The notes: generated by a model not told the origin, from the letters alone. A stretch of DNA of 21,415 bases from Zygnema cylindricum (GCA_037447655.1 JBBHKE010001108.1:1-21415); one strand, 5' to 3'; numbered from the stretch's first letter, positions 1-9,020 are shown. Numbers and translations are program-made.

Positions 1-1168
1 TCGTGTTCATTACCCCGTCGTCGTGGTTCCCATTTTCCTTTTACGCCCACCGATTGGAACAATCTTAATTTTCGTCCCAGGTCTACTCGTAGTGGCGTTG
101 TTTTCCGCCAATCACTTGTAGACCAAACGGATCTAGCGAGTCTACCTCATTCTCCTATAGTATCAATTCCGGTATCGAGAACACCGTCTATCCAATGAAG
201 ACTCACATCTGTCTCTTCTTTGTCATATTTCTCTTCTATGCTATCTGTAGAGGAAATTGACGACAAAGGTTTCGAGGAATCCACTTCTGGTTCCCTCTCT
301 TTTTGGTCTTTTCCTAGTCTCATTTTGGTCCCGTTTTCGTACATGCCAGTCGGTGACATGGCTTCCTCTTCAGAGGACACCATGAGCAAAATGCAATTTT
401 GCTTTTCAGGGATGAAAGATACAATGCCCTTATCTCATTTCCGTATGCTTTATGATAGCGAAATGCACGATTTGGCATTTCGCTATTAAGATCGATTTGA
501 TCTTCGTGTAGCATTCTCTCTCATGGGTAGGTACCTCAAAGGTTCGACTCTCACCTTATATTCCCGCAAGTATAATAGTATACTCGCGATGACAAAATTT
601 TCCCCTTCTTTCTCTGGCACACCTGAGGTCATAAGACAAGTGGAGATCCCATTTCAGGCCGTTTTTCCTGAGGTCCTAGATGCCGAAGGTATTGTCCTAG
701 GTCCCGCTGTCCTGGAAATTCCTCGGCAATATGCTGTGGCTGCGCGTGCTGCTGTCCTAGCATGATTAGGGATGAGGATTCCGTTGCGAGATCCCCTTTC
801 TGTCATGTTCGATCTCCTAAAAGCGGAGTATCGAATGCAAAATCCGGATCAAGTGAAAATATTGATGAAATTCGAACATAAACCGGGTGAAACCGCCCCT
901 GCTTTACGTGCCCGTATGGAGACGCTACGGGAAGCCTTACCGGACTTAATGTGCGATGCGGAAGCTGTCCAAAAATTTGTTGGACAGTTTCCTGATCACT
1001 TAAAACGATTTATCCAAAATCATCTTACGCAGACATACGGCTTGAAATTTACCTTTGACCAGGCGGCCCAATATGCGGTTGAATATGAGATGCAGTCGTG
1101 TTGGTGGGAAGCTCATGATCGATCAGAAGTTGCTTTCCCACTTCCCCCACCAAGCAACCATGGCCCAA
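1..1168 (+). pseudogene. Retrotransposon gag remnant (gypsy-like), 5' truncated by window edge
   Basis: One reading frame (frame 1) stays open across this segment except for three stops, at 196-198 (TGA), 487-489 (TAA) and 763-765 (TGA), so the pieces belong to one decayed gene. The stretch from about 772 to 1110 has the look of a retrotransposon Gag capsid domain: a charged helical region with LLKAEYRMQNPDQVKILMKF early on and FPDHLKRFIQNHL near its end. Gag forms the virus-like particle that packages element RNA. The N-terminal part (1-760) is serine- and proline-rich and not recognisable by itself. The frame is lost near 1165-1172, where frame 3 takes over and continues into the zinc knuckles. 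No start codon can be chosen because the 5' end lies outside the window. Assignment to gag is fairly sure. Placement in Ty3/gypsy rests on the downstream protease type and is less sure. Confidence 0.68.
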
Positions 1169-1169
1169 C

Positions 1170-1493
1170 AATAGGCCTCCGAAGGTGGTTGCCATGGGAG
1201 CTCCACTGTTTAACCCTGGAAACAGATTATATTTTCGTTGCGGGGAAACAGGGCATGAGGGTCGCATGTGTCCAGATAAGACGGCCACATGCACTCACTG
1301 CCAGCAGATGGGATATTATGCCCATCGATGCCATATTAAAAATCCACAGTTCTAATATCAGAATCAAATCAAGAATGGGGGTATTCCCGCCCATTGTGCC
1401 AAGCCGGTCACTCCGCCTAAGGAGACCGAGAAAGAATCCACTCCTCTAAGAATTTCCCGCAGAGAGAGAGAAAAGATAGAGCTGCAAGCTACT
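1170..1493 (+). pseudogene. Gag nucleocapsid with two damaged CCHC zinc knuckles
   Basis: In frame 3 this continues the gag above. Two zinc knuckles in tandem are visible at 1230-1331. The first reads YFRCGETGHEGRMC, in which the first cysteine of C-X2-C-X4-H-X4-C is Tyr (TAT). The second reads CTHCQQMGYYAHRC, in which the histidine is Tyr (TAT). Each knuckle therefore lacks exactly one zinc ligand, and both changes are single transitions from the expected codon. Such knuckles bind element RNA during packaging. A stop (TAA) follows at 1353-1355, after which the frame stays open into the protease segment. A lysine- and proline-rich linker follows the knuckles. Confidence 0.72.
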
Positions 1494-2426
1494 ATGGCAG
1501 CTATGATGAAGGAACAATTTGCCATTTTCATGGCGGAGATGAAGCCACAGTTTACCCGAATGGCCCGTACGGTTGTTCACATGCCGACGTTGGCCGGTCG
1601 AACCCTTCGGGATTCCACCGTCCAACAACGAGTAGCCGCGTTTGACAAAGGCTCGCCGGATCATAATCGAGTCGGAAAAATAACAAACTCTCGTATTCCA
1701 CTATCTTTTGAGAAGAAACCTCTCTCTCCTCTTCCAGAAACGGCTTCAGCTATCGCAGCTGAAGCACTTACAATCTTGGATAGTACAATCCAAGATGCTC
1801 ATCGCCTCAAAGAACGGTTAAGCATCCTTTCGGCCATGATTGAGGACATGCCCAAGGCCTCTTCTATTTCAGGTGAGGTCCTTGCAGCCGCCGCTTTACG
1901 CGCGTTGCAGCTGAATCGCAAACTGACAACAATCCAGCCAATTTCAGCGGACGAACGTAGCACGTTAGATCCTCACATAAGTTTTCTTGATAACATCCGA
2001 CACTCATTCACAATGAATGGTGTCGCACCTTCCCTCCCTCTCATGGACACCAGAGCCAAACCCGTGATCCTCGGATCCGGATTTGCGTTGACGCTTGGCC
2101 TCACGGCAGACAAGCTGCAACCCACAACCACACGGTTACTAACTTCAGCTGGCACTAAGGAGTCTGTCTTTGGAATCACTAAGGACCCCCTTGTATTTCG
2201 GTTTCAAACAGAAACCGAAACTGAATTTTCTAAAATTTCCTCACATGTACTAATTACTATGTGTAGGGACTACGAATGTTTGGTTGGCCATGACGTTATA
2301 TTTCGGGTCGGTGGCGGTGTAGATATGCATGACCAGACATTCTCTTACAGACCCAATCAATTACCTGAGCGGAAGATTTGCCTTCCACTTATTTCGGCAC
2401 AGAAACCGTTGCCTATCATGGCTTAA
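1494..2426 (+). pseudogene. Retropepsin-like aspartic protease of a gypsy-like element, inactivated
   Basis: A 310-residue open frame continues gag in frame 3. After a helical linker, residues about 180-300 resemble a retroviral-type aspartic protease. There is a catalytic-loop segment LMDTRAKPVILGSGFALTLG where D-T-G-A is expected, a middle segment ending FGITKDPLVFRF, and the late motif YECLVGHDVIF, matching the usual hydrophobic-hydrophobic-G flap-to-core strand. The glycine of the D-T-G triad is Arg (AGA at 2052-2054), so the enzyme would be dead even if expressed. The family normally cleaves Gag-Pol into mature parts. The segment ends at a TAA at 2424-2426, shortly after the YRPNQ segment that typically closes this domain. 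The first Met of the frame is internal to the original polyprotein, not a real start. Confidence 0.72.
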
Positions 2427-2702
2427 ACAGCTACGACACTTCCGGCTTATGCTGGTATTCGTTATACTGACACCCCTCCACACCTTTTCCAGATCGTCAA
2501 GATGGCTGCTAATATGATGTTGAGTTTACAGGGTGCAGATTCCATGACTATTCAAGAGCACGCCCAGAATGATGCTTCACTTTCTTTGCCAGATTTTTCA
2601 CAAGATTTTGATTCCATGCGAATGGTAGTTCCACCAAAGACTTCTGATTCGCATTTTCGAGAGCTTCCGATTATTTTTGCCAGCTCCTCTGCTCGCTTAT
2701 GA
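2427..2702 (+). pseudogene. Degraded coding tail downstream of the protease
   Basis: After the stop at 2424-2426 frame 3 is open again, apart from one or two stops, and a 66-codon stretch ends at 2700-2702. The peptide is acidic and not recognisable; I see no RT or integrase motif in it. It ends directly before a run of ten G residues and the LTR-like 3' piece. Either the element coded only Gag-PR, or RT and IN were deleted. Confidence 0.4.
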
Positions 2703-2704
2703 GC

Positions 2705-2718
2705 GGGGGGGGGGAATA
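2705..2718 (+). other. G10 tract, possible polypurine tract
   Basis: Ten consecutive G bases followed by AATA sit exactly between the end of the decayed coding frame and the 200-bp piece that matches the end of the LTR-like unit at 10495-10697. A purine run in this place is where a retrotransposon polypurine tract (plus-strand primer) would be. However, the homologous unit further right has no G run here, so it may be only a mononucleotide repeat. Confidence 0.35.
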
Positions 2719-2914
2719 AATGGATCTCTCTCGCGGCTTCCCACTCACCATCCACCTTAAATCCTTTCCACTCGTTATTTCTTTTTCACATTGTCATATT
2801 CATTTTTGTTTGTGTTATAATTTTTTTGCTTGAGGATTTTCATTGCTCGTTTGTTCCACCTTTTCTGTACAGCTGGTTGGGTTACATGTATTTTGGTTCA
2901 ATTAGACACATGCA
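2715..2914 (+). mobile_element. 3' terminal piece of 1.7-kb LTR-like unit (copy 0)
   Basis: From AATAAATGGATCTCTC to ATTAGACACATGCA this piece is about 90 percent identical by eye to 10495-10697, the last 200 bp of the complete unit at 9021-10697. It ends in CA and is followed by CGACA. Only the last 200 of about 1680 bp are present, so either the 5' part was deleted or this part is a mobile module of its own. It directly follows the gag/protease remnant and may be what is left of that element's 3' LTR. Confidence 0.6.
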
Positions 2915-3757
2915 CGACAGTTGACATGCCGCAACTCATCGGCAATTTTCCTTGTTAATATTTAGGTTTTAGGATGAGCGGCCGCCACACTAATTTGCAT
3001 TTGGGTGTTATTATGGTTTCGTAGGTCCATACATACTTACGTTTTAAGTTCACCGTTTGTATATACATACGTTGACCGTAATTTACGTTGACGACAAGTT
3101 TGACTGTACGACTTACATTTCCCGTAATCTTCGGCGCTGAGGTTGACTGTACATACTTTCATTTCCAGAAATTTCCGCCGACGATTCATTTTCGAATTCA
3201 CGTCTGTACTTAAGTTTTCTATCGCAGATTTTGGCGTGACGTGACAGACAATTTCATATATTTATTCCGTGAAATATGATTTCGGAATGTCGGTGGCGCG
3301 ACGTACAATTTCAACCATCAGTGATGCGACGTAGAATTACGAAACATTGGTGACGTGGCGTGCGATTTCGAGATGTTGGCGACGCACGCTGATTGGTGTA
3401 TTTTAAGTCGTGAACCGATGTAGGTTCACGCATTCACATGTAGTTAGGAAGGGTTTTAATCCGCGGATTGTGAATTTTGTAACGTAGGCATATGGTTCTG
3501 GTTGCTTATTAGCCAGGACCTAAACTAGTCGTAAATTGTATAGTGAAATACTCTCACGTGATTAGTTTGTTAGCAAATGTCTATAATTAGTACTTTGCCT
3601 ATTTTGTTAGTACTTAGGCGATTACGTTAGGTTTGTACTCTCATAATTTGAGAGTACACGAATTGGTCGAAGAGGATTTAGATCTTTTTGTCTTTTCCCC
3701 TTGTCTTTTTCCTTGGTCAAATTGTCAATTTTTTTCCCTTCAAGGCTTTTTCTGCCT

Positions 3758-3801
3758 TAGTTTGTTCAGCGCTTAGCTTTAGTTTGTTCAACGCTTAGCT
3801 T
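3758..3801 (+). repeat. 22-bp tandem duplication inside LTR-like copy 1
   Basis: TAGTTTGTTCARCGCTTAGC plus two bases occurs twice head to tail (3758-3779 and 3780-3801), with one base different between units. The homologous unit at 9021-10697 has a single copy (near 9848), so the duplication arose after the two copies separated. Confidence 0.85.
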
Positions 3802-4023
3802 TTCTCTTTACTCATTATACTTTCAGTGTAATCCCTACAAGTTAATTCACTCGGTTTTGGCCGGAGTCCGCACGGTTTCCCTTCAACAACCTCTTTTAGT
3901 GTTGATTTTGCCTACTTTCTCAGGCTGTTTTTGAACTTTTGTGGATGCCTTTTGTGAATTAGGGTTTGATTTGTTATTGTGTAATTTCCGTTGCCTTTGT
4001 TGAAGTTTAATTTTGGTTTGTAA

Positions 4024-4137
4024 CAATCTGGTTATCTCGGATTCTCTACACATTTCCCTTGTTTCCATTGCTTGATTTTCTATTATCATTTTCTGCGATT
4101 TGTTATTAGTGTGTTGGAATCCGATTATCTCAGATTC
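4024..4137 (+). repeat. Hairpin-bearing subrepeats in LTR-like copy 1 (two units)
   Basis: Two degenerate copies of GAATCCGATTATCTCGGATTC-type sequence lie 93 bp apart (4024-4044 and 4117-4137). The consensus is an inverted repeat with 8-bp arms and a 5-nt loop. The corresponding part of the other unit has four such copies (10094-10368). Confidence 0.6.
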
Positions 4138-4621
4138 TATGCAGATTTTTAACGTTGCTTTCTAGTATTTTAGTGGTGGATTGAAGTTCGTGTGGAGAAG
4201 CATCCGGATCCGGCTGCCCTTCCCACGGACAGCGGAACGGTTTGGGTGTTTGTTTTTGTGTTGTTTGTATTTTCGGTTGGGAATGGAAGGGTGAATTTTG
4301 GCCGAATTTTGAGTTTTCCTTGTTTTTGGTTAGAATTATTTATTTTGCTTTGTTGCTTTCGTACGAGATAACTCTTGTAAAGAATACGTTGAAGACCCAA
4401 GAGCCTAGTGGCTACGTTGCGGCTGAGCATAATTATAGGGGTCACTTCACGCTAGGGGAGTATTCTTCCTTTTTATTCCTTTGGTCATCTTCACCTTATT
4501 TTTTTGGATGTTGTATATATATATTTTCCCTTCTCATTCTTTTTCGTTTGTATATATATCTGGGGCATGACTTTACTGGTTGGGATGCATGTTCCTTCTT
4601 GCTTTTCCCTCATGCACGACA

Positions 4622-5289
4622 AGAAAGAAGCATAATATAAAGGTAATATGCTTCAGAAATTCCAGATGGAAAAAGCTAACAGTTGTACCACTCCTTTGGA
4701 CTTGAAAAAAGTAAGTGATTGGAGTGTACAAGGAGGAGTGATGATCTTAGACGACAGATGAGTTCGGAGGAGAGAGAGTTTATGAAGTCTATCCCTTATA
4801 GACAGGTTGTAGGAAGTTAGATCTATTTTATGAACTGTATTAGGCCGGACATATAGGCAACAGTTGGAGTACTCAGTAGGAGTCTTAATGATCGTAGGAA
4901 GAGAGATTGGGAGGCAGCCAAGAGAGTCATGAGATATCTGGTGGGAACCATAGAGTTATGGTTGCATTTGGGAGGGGAGCACACTGGCATCACTACTTGG
5001 AGTGATGCCAGTTATAGGGACGCACCTATGAGAAGATGCACTTCTGGATATGTGTTTTATGTGGGGGAAGGTGCTTGCTATTGGAGCAGTAAGCAACAAA
5101 AGGTGGTGGCTCAGTCTACTATGGAGGCTGAGTACATGGCCTCTTGTTCTGCTATTAAAGAATTGATGTGGGTCAAGTCATTGTTGCAAGAACTTGGGTA
5201 TATGAAAGTGGGAGTGCATGAAGTGTTTTGTGATAATCAAGCTGCCATTACAATTGCAGCTAATCCTAAACATCATTTCAAATCTAAGG
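4622..5289 (+). pseudogene. Ty1/copia pol remnant, copy A: RT tail and RNase H
   Basis: This matches 11460-12110 of copia copy B at about 83 percent (RT tail) to 90 percent (RNase H) by eye. The RT tail contains FQMEKANSCTTPLDLKK in the first frame, then stops and a frame slip near 4757. The RNase H part (open frame 4929-5300) keeps the recognisable features: TTWSDASY with the first catalytic Asp, STMEAEYMA with the catalytic Glu, and CDNQAA with a later Asp. Ty1/copia RNase H removes RNA from the RNA-DNA hybrid during reverse transcription. Homology stops abruptly after HHFKSK (5287), where copy B continues HLDIRL. A short piece then leads to the polypurine tract, so the C-terminus is deleted. 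The 5' side is cut by the LTR-like unit ending at 4616. Of the two copies this one has the more intact RNase H. Confidence 0.85.
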
Positions 5290-5310
5290 ATACGTGTTGA
5301 AATCACTAGA

Positions 5311-5321
5311 TTTAGGGGAGG
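5311..5321 (+). other. Polypurine tract of copia copy A
   Basis: TTTAGGGGAGG directly precedes the sequence TATTTTCTAGG, which also opens LTR3 at 20629. A purine-rich tract immediately 5' of an LTR is the expected plus-strand primer of a Ty1/copia element, so LTR1 begins as the 3' LTR of copy A. Confidence 0.65.
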
Positions 5322-5504
5322 TATTTTCTAGGTCTTAATTAGTTAAAATAGCTAAAAGAAAAGCATAGGCAGCCTACCTCCACCTTCTCTCTCTAGCCCC
5401 TATACTTGTTGTAGTCATTGAAAGAGAGAGAGGGCGTTGGAGCCATGGCTGCCTCAACACCATAGACATGACTAAAGAGTGACCTATGTCACTCTCAACA
5501 AAAA

Positions 5505-5590
5505 GACTGAGTCTGACAGGACTCGAACCTCCGACTAGCAGAGCGAGGCGTAGGCGTCAGCTCTTACCGGTCTGTCATAGTAGTCCGTTA
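5505..5590 (-). repeat. Antisense tRNA-like segment in LTR1
   Basis: Read on the minus strand this contains TGACAGACCGGTAAGAGC, close to the tRNA A-box and D-arm, and about 30 nt later GGTTCGAGTCC, a perfect match to the B-box consensus GGTTCGANTCC. The T-stem (GGAGG versus CCTGT) and the acceptor ends pair poorly, so it is not a functional tRNA gene. It may be a tRNA-derived or SINE-like sequence fixed in the LTR. Similar segments stand at the same place in LTR3 and, decayed, in LTR2. Confidence 0.6.
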
Positions 5591-5825
5591 CGATACATAG
5601 GGTGTGATTTCCATTTAAACATTATCTAGATAATTAATCTGATTAACGGAATAACAAATACGGACATAAAAACTAGTTGACTTTAAGTACGCACGAAACA
5701 AATGTACCGGACATTTGTTTTTGAACGTCGAGTGTTTAAAGCCGGTTTCGATCCGTCGACCCACATCATCGTCGAGATCTCGTAATGGCGTCTTGGCGGT
5801 TTTCGGACGTGACATGACCAAGAGA

Positions 5826-5831
5826 CACGTG
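5826..5831 (+). promoter_or_regulatory. G-box CACGTG in U3 of LTR1
   Basis: The hexamer lies in GACACGTGGC, in the same region of the LTR as CACGTG at 12639 (LTR2), 21181 (LTR3) and 16026 (LTR remnant). In plants this box is bound by bZIP and bHLH factors. Its retention in four diverged copies suggests it mattered for element transcription. Confidence 0.5.
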
Positions 5832-6066
5832 GCAAGGTATCATTGAGAATAGGAAATCTCGGAGAACATGAGAATGTGTCCGAAGGAGACATACGTCTAC
5901 TCCATGGCCTTCTCGTACACAGGCCGTACGGAAAGTACATCGACCTTAGAACCTTTCTGTACTCTACAGTCTTCTGATTTTCTCGTACATCAATAGATAG
6001 GGGTTGTGAGAGGGGTTTAGGACTTAGAGGATTGAGGAGGTAGCCGCCTCTCTCTGAACAAGCTTG

Positions 6067-6074
6067 TATAAATA
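6067..6074 (+). promoter_or_regulatory. TATA box of LTR1
   Basis: TATAAATA lies about 220 bp before the LTR end. LTR2 has TATAAAAT in the same place, both followed by TATCTTTGCCAC or CATCTTTGCCAC. This is the expected U3/R promoter position, with transcription reading into copia copy B. Confidence 0.55.
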
Positions 6075-6289
6075 TTGGTATCTTTGCCACTTGATAACTA
6101 ATCGCCTGGTTGGGCATTTTCAGAGATTCTTTTTGCTGTGGACCCAGGGGAATCCGGACTGCACATGGGTGCAGTCAAATTTTTTCGTTGCATGCTTAGG
6201 TAGCAGTGATTTTTAGTGAAAGAGGGCTAGCCAAAAGCTATCTAAAGGCTTCCTAAATTCTGTGATCGAATGGGGGACACATAATTGTA

Positions 6290-6302
6290 GGTTATGGGCC
6301 CA
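6290..6302 (+). other. Possible primer binding site of copia copy B
   Basis: GGTTATGGGCCCA starts directly at the LTR1 end. It resembles the plant copia initiator-Met tRNA site (TGGTATCAGAGC and GGTTATCAGAGCC variants) only in part, which suggests a decayed or variant site. Confidence 0.4.
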
Positions 6303-6372
6303 CCCTCTACGGTGCCCATTTTCAACGAATCATGATTCATTTACTAGGAAGCCATGATGATAGGGGCATTGT

Positions 6373-7276
6373 GTGAAACGTCCATCTCAAGGGACTCCAC
6401 CACGGTTTGGTGGAGTGAGGTTTTCTGCAGAAGCATCAGCTCCAACGGAGGAGACAGACGATAGGGACGGTAGTGTGTCTGAAAAGGGGAAAGGACAAGA
6501 GACACCTCTTACTCCTATTGCTACGGCACCCCGAGCGGTGGTCGTGAAGACCGGGGAAAACGATATTCAGATGTGGGAGTACACCAACATGAACGCCAGA
6601 CATTTCATTCTGAGGCACCTCACTCAAGCGTTGGCGACCTCTCATCTTCACATCTTTAAGGCGGAGGAGTTGTGGATGACTTTAGTGGAGATCTATAAAG
6701 TTGGTACCATTAGGAGCTCCAACTTGTTGAGCAAAGGTTGGGGAGTTATACTTACAAAGGAGGGACGCTGTTAGATAACTGTAATGATCTCTTTTGCCTG
6801 TATATGGAGATGGAGAGTGCCAAATGGACATGCACAATGAAGATAAAAGTTAACACTCTCATTATGATCTGCTTCAGGAGTATGAAAACATACTGTACCG
6901 ACTGCAAGAAATGGATGACAGTTCTTAGAAGTGGAATGCCGTGGTCTGAATGATACTCGTGCAAGGAAACACTATTAAGATCCGTATAGGAGGTAAGAGC
7001 GTTCAAGCTCTACCTGTTGGAACGGACACGTGGAGGAAGGATCCGAAGAAGCCGTACAACAACTTTAAAGGGGAAAAAGACCAATCTGGAGAACCTAGGG
7101 CTCCAAAGGGTCTTTGTCACTTCTCCAAAAGGCGGGGACACTTCATAGCTGTTTGCACCAAGCTATCAAAGCTGAGGCTTCAAGAAAACCATGGAGGGGG
7201 TTCTTTCGGAGGGAAGAAGAAGGCACTTGTGGTCACACGAGTAAAAAGAAAGATAGAGGAGGATGAGTCCTCTTAG
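6373..7276 (+). pseudogene. Ty1/copia gag, copy B, broken
   Basis: The first open piece (about 6373-6774) contains MNARHFILRHLTQALA and AEELWMTLVEIY, typical of copia Gag (UBN2-type region). The frame is then lost and picked up in pieces. The piece 6950-7276 carries a CCHC knuckle at 7115-7156 reading CHFSKRRGHFIAVC, where the second cysteine is Ser (TCC). The basic tail follows as usual. The apparent start is a GTG and is not a convincing initiation site; in-frame stops lie directly upstream. Gag would coat the element RNA in virus-like particles. Confidence 0.78.
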
Positions 7277-7378
7277 GAGGAGAATGCCGAGCTTCTTCAT
7301 GAGGAGAATCTTGAGGAGAAGGAGATCCCTCGAAGACATAAGTGTGCTCTTGGAGCCATTCGGGAAGCTGCACAAGAG

Positions 7379-7770
7379 GGATAGATCATAGATTCAGGTG
7401 CATCCATGCATATGTGTCGCGACAGGCACCTCTTCACTAAGCTAAGAGAGATCCTTACAGTAGAAATAGAGTATGGGGATGGGAGAGTACTTACTACACA
7501 TCTAGTGGGCTCGGTAGATCTAAAAGTCTTAGTGGAGGGTAAGACATATATACTCAATTTTTTAGATGTACTCTACATTCGTCAGTTGAGTAAAAATCTT
7601 GTGTCTACTTCTGTATAAGATGATAAGGATTTTGATACCTTCACTTGAAAGGGAGTCTTTACAGCTAAGTATGGAGAAGAAGTCTACTTCAAAGAAGATA
7701 AAGGTAGCCAAAGAATGTTTAGGCTTAATCTGAGTAATGAAAAGAAAAGTGCTTACTATGGTGGTTTCCC
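7379..7770 (+). pseudogene. Ty1/copia aspartic protease, copy B, broken
   Basis: The motif IIDSGASMHMCRDRHLF marks the copia protease, with the catalytic Asp at 7391-7393 and D-S-G-A intact. The codon two residues before it is TAG (7382-7384) where family members have Trp, a single G-to-A change. The rest of the domain (YGDGRVLTTHLVG, then ILNFLDVLYIRQLSKNLVS) is well kept up to a stop at 7616-7618. The frame then continues with further stops into the pre-integrase region. Confidence 0.82.
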
Positions 7771-8554
7771 AAGCTTGATGATCTGCATAAGCGGTTCGGG
7801 CATGTGCATTTTGATAGGTTGAGGGAAATGAAAAACGTTAGTGTAGTAGAAGGCAATGAGTTTGGGGATAATGAAATGATAGATGATTGTAGTGGCTGTG
7901 CCCAAGGTAAGGCTCACAAACTGCCCTTTCCCAAAACTGCCACATATAGAGGTGAGAAAGTACTAGATCTAGTCCGCACAAATATCTGGGGACCAGCAAG
8001 AGTACCTTCGGTTGGGGGAAAGAGGTATATGCTGACAATTACTGATGAATGGTTCAAATATTTTAAAGTCTATTGCCTTAAAATAAAGTCTTAAACACCA
8101 AAGTACTTCAAAGAATACAAAGCCTAGAGTGAGAAGTTGCACGGACCCCCATTAAACAAGTAAGGAGTGATAATGAAGGAGAGTACACCTCTAACCAGTT
8201 TGAGGAATACTTAAAAGATGAAGAAGTTCATCATCAGAAAAGTGTACCTACTAATCCAGATCAAAATGGGGTAGCTGAGAGGTTAAACCTGACTCTGGAG
8301 ATAGTGTATGCAGTCTGTTGGCTGACAATAAATTAGGAAAAAGATTTTGGGCATAAGCCATGAACTGTGCTTATTACATTAAGAATAGAGTCCTCACTGC
8401 AACCATTAAAGGAATGACACCTTATGAGAAATGGGTTGGAAAGAAACTGTATATTTCTCACTTGAAAGTATTCGCTAGTCAAGTTTACATTCTTGACATA
8501 GATAAGAAAAACTGGAAACTAGATGCTAAGGGAAAACCAGGATATTATGTGTGA
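7771..8554 (+). pseudogene. Ty1/copia integrase (GAG-pre-integrase, zinc and DDE core), copy B, broken
   Basis: The HHCC zinc finger is readable as LHKRFGHVHF (His at 7794 and 7801) and CSGCAQGKAHKLPF (Cys at 7888 and 7897). The catalytic core has Asp in TITDEW (8044-8046), Asp in RSDNEGEY (8169-8171) and Glu in NGVAERLN (8277-8279). The last two are 35 residues apart, which is the DD35E spacing. A stop at 8092-8094 and a frame change split the core, and the piece 8360-8554 (MTPYEKWVGKK, then LKVFAS) ends at another stop. The enzyme would join cDNA to host DNA; this copy cannot be made in one piece. Confidence 0.88.
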
Positions 8555-9020
8555 AATGATGAGGATGTCAGAGGATATAGAGTTTATGACTTAGCAAAAC
8601 AAGATATCATTATGGTAAAGCATCTAGTTGTCATGGATGAAAGAAAGTCATTCGATCCTTTCAAATACACTAAGAAAATAAGAATTTGTTTGGAGCCCGA
8701 GAGTGAGGAAGACTTAGATTTTCCTAGAAAGGACACAAGTGAAAAGATGATTGTAGATTCACGGGATATCCAAGATGGGGGAGATATACCGGAATCTCCT
8801 CATATATCTGTACACTCTAAGGAGAAAGAGGAAGATGAGACGGAACCGGTTTCCATGGATTGGGGAGCTGATGAGACAGTACAAAGGAATCCAAGACTTC
8901 CCTCCATTCCAGCCTCTGACGTTGAGGGAGGACGAAGGAGCAGTAAAAGGCTACAAGAAAAACAAGCTACTCACAAGGTAACGAAGCTATCTCACCCAGA
9001 TAAGCCCCAATCATATGACA
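8555..9020 (+). pseudogene. Copia integrase C-terminal and IN-RT linker, copy B
   Basis: The frame continues from the integrase core with GYRVYDLAKQDIIM and an acidic linker rich in Glu, Asp and Ser, ending SSKRLQEKQATHKVTKLSHP. The open frame 8612-9052 runs into the inserted LTR-like unit at 9021 and stops there. The interrupted reading resumes at 10703 with IYSEAMDNPDKDIW once one TGACA copy is counted. Confidence 0.78.
9016..9020 (+). other. Target site duplication, left (TGACA)
   Basis: TGACA occurs directly before TGCCGC at 9021 and again at 10698-10702 directly after CATGCA. Keeping one copy restores an uninterrupted codon phase in the copia frame across the site. Confidence 0.75.

Larger units (their letters stand above)
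2927..4616 (+). mobile_element. LTR-like unit, copy 1 (TG...CA, 1690 bp)
   Basis: The unit begins TGCCGCAACTCATCGGC and ends CTCATGCA, so it has the TG...CA ends of an LTR. The first ~1240 bp match 9021-10233 at about 90 percent by eye. From about 4165 on the two copies differ, apart from a shared GAGCCTAGTGG (4401 here, 10468 there). It is flanked by TTGACA on the left and CGACA on the right, which is not a clean duplication, so copy 1 may be a recombinant of two insertions. On the right it abuts the copia copy A pol. It has no convincing ORF and is most simply a solo LTR. Confidence 0.62.
5322..6289 (+). mobile_element. Copia LTR1 (968 bp), between copies A and B
   Basis: The left edge is set by the polypurine tract and by TATTTTCTAGGTCT, shared with LTR3. 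The right edge is set by the point where similarity to LTR2 ends (AATTGTA here, AATTGCA at 13096) and the adjoining PBS-like sequence. It shares with LTR2 TAGCCCCTATACTTGTTGTA near its start, the CACGTGG box, a TATA box, TATCTTTGCCAC and AGGCTTCCTAAATT near the end. Overall similarity to LTR2 is only about 60-70 percent by eye, far below that of the coding parts. It serves formally as 3' LTR of copy A and 5' LTR of copy B. Confidence 0.75.

Noticed and set aside
4242-4640. 132-codon ORF rich in Phe, Leu and Tyr
   Set aside because: It runs across the T-rich 3' part of an LTR-like unit and out into copia sequence. There is no domain, and the hydrophobic runs are translations of T-rich DNA.
5505-5590. 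Functional tRNA gene on the minus strand
   Set aside because: The B-box is perfect, but the T-stem and acceptor stem do not pair and no clear anticodon arm forms, so only a tRNA-like relic is claimed.
5683-6117. 144-codon minus-strand ORF across LTR1
   Set aside because: It lies inside the LTR U3; the related LTR2 and LTR3 do not keep this frame, although short pieces of similar translation occur on their minus strands (12472-12753 and 20969-21257). No domain.
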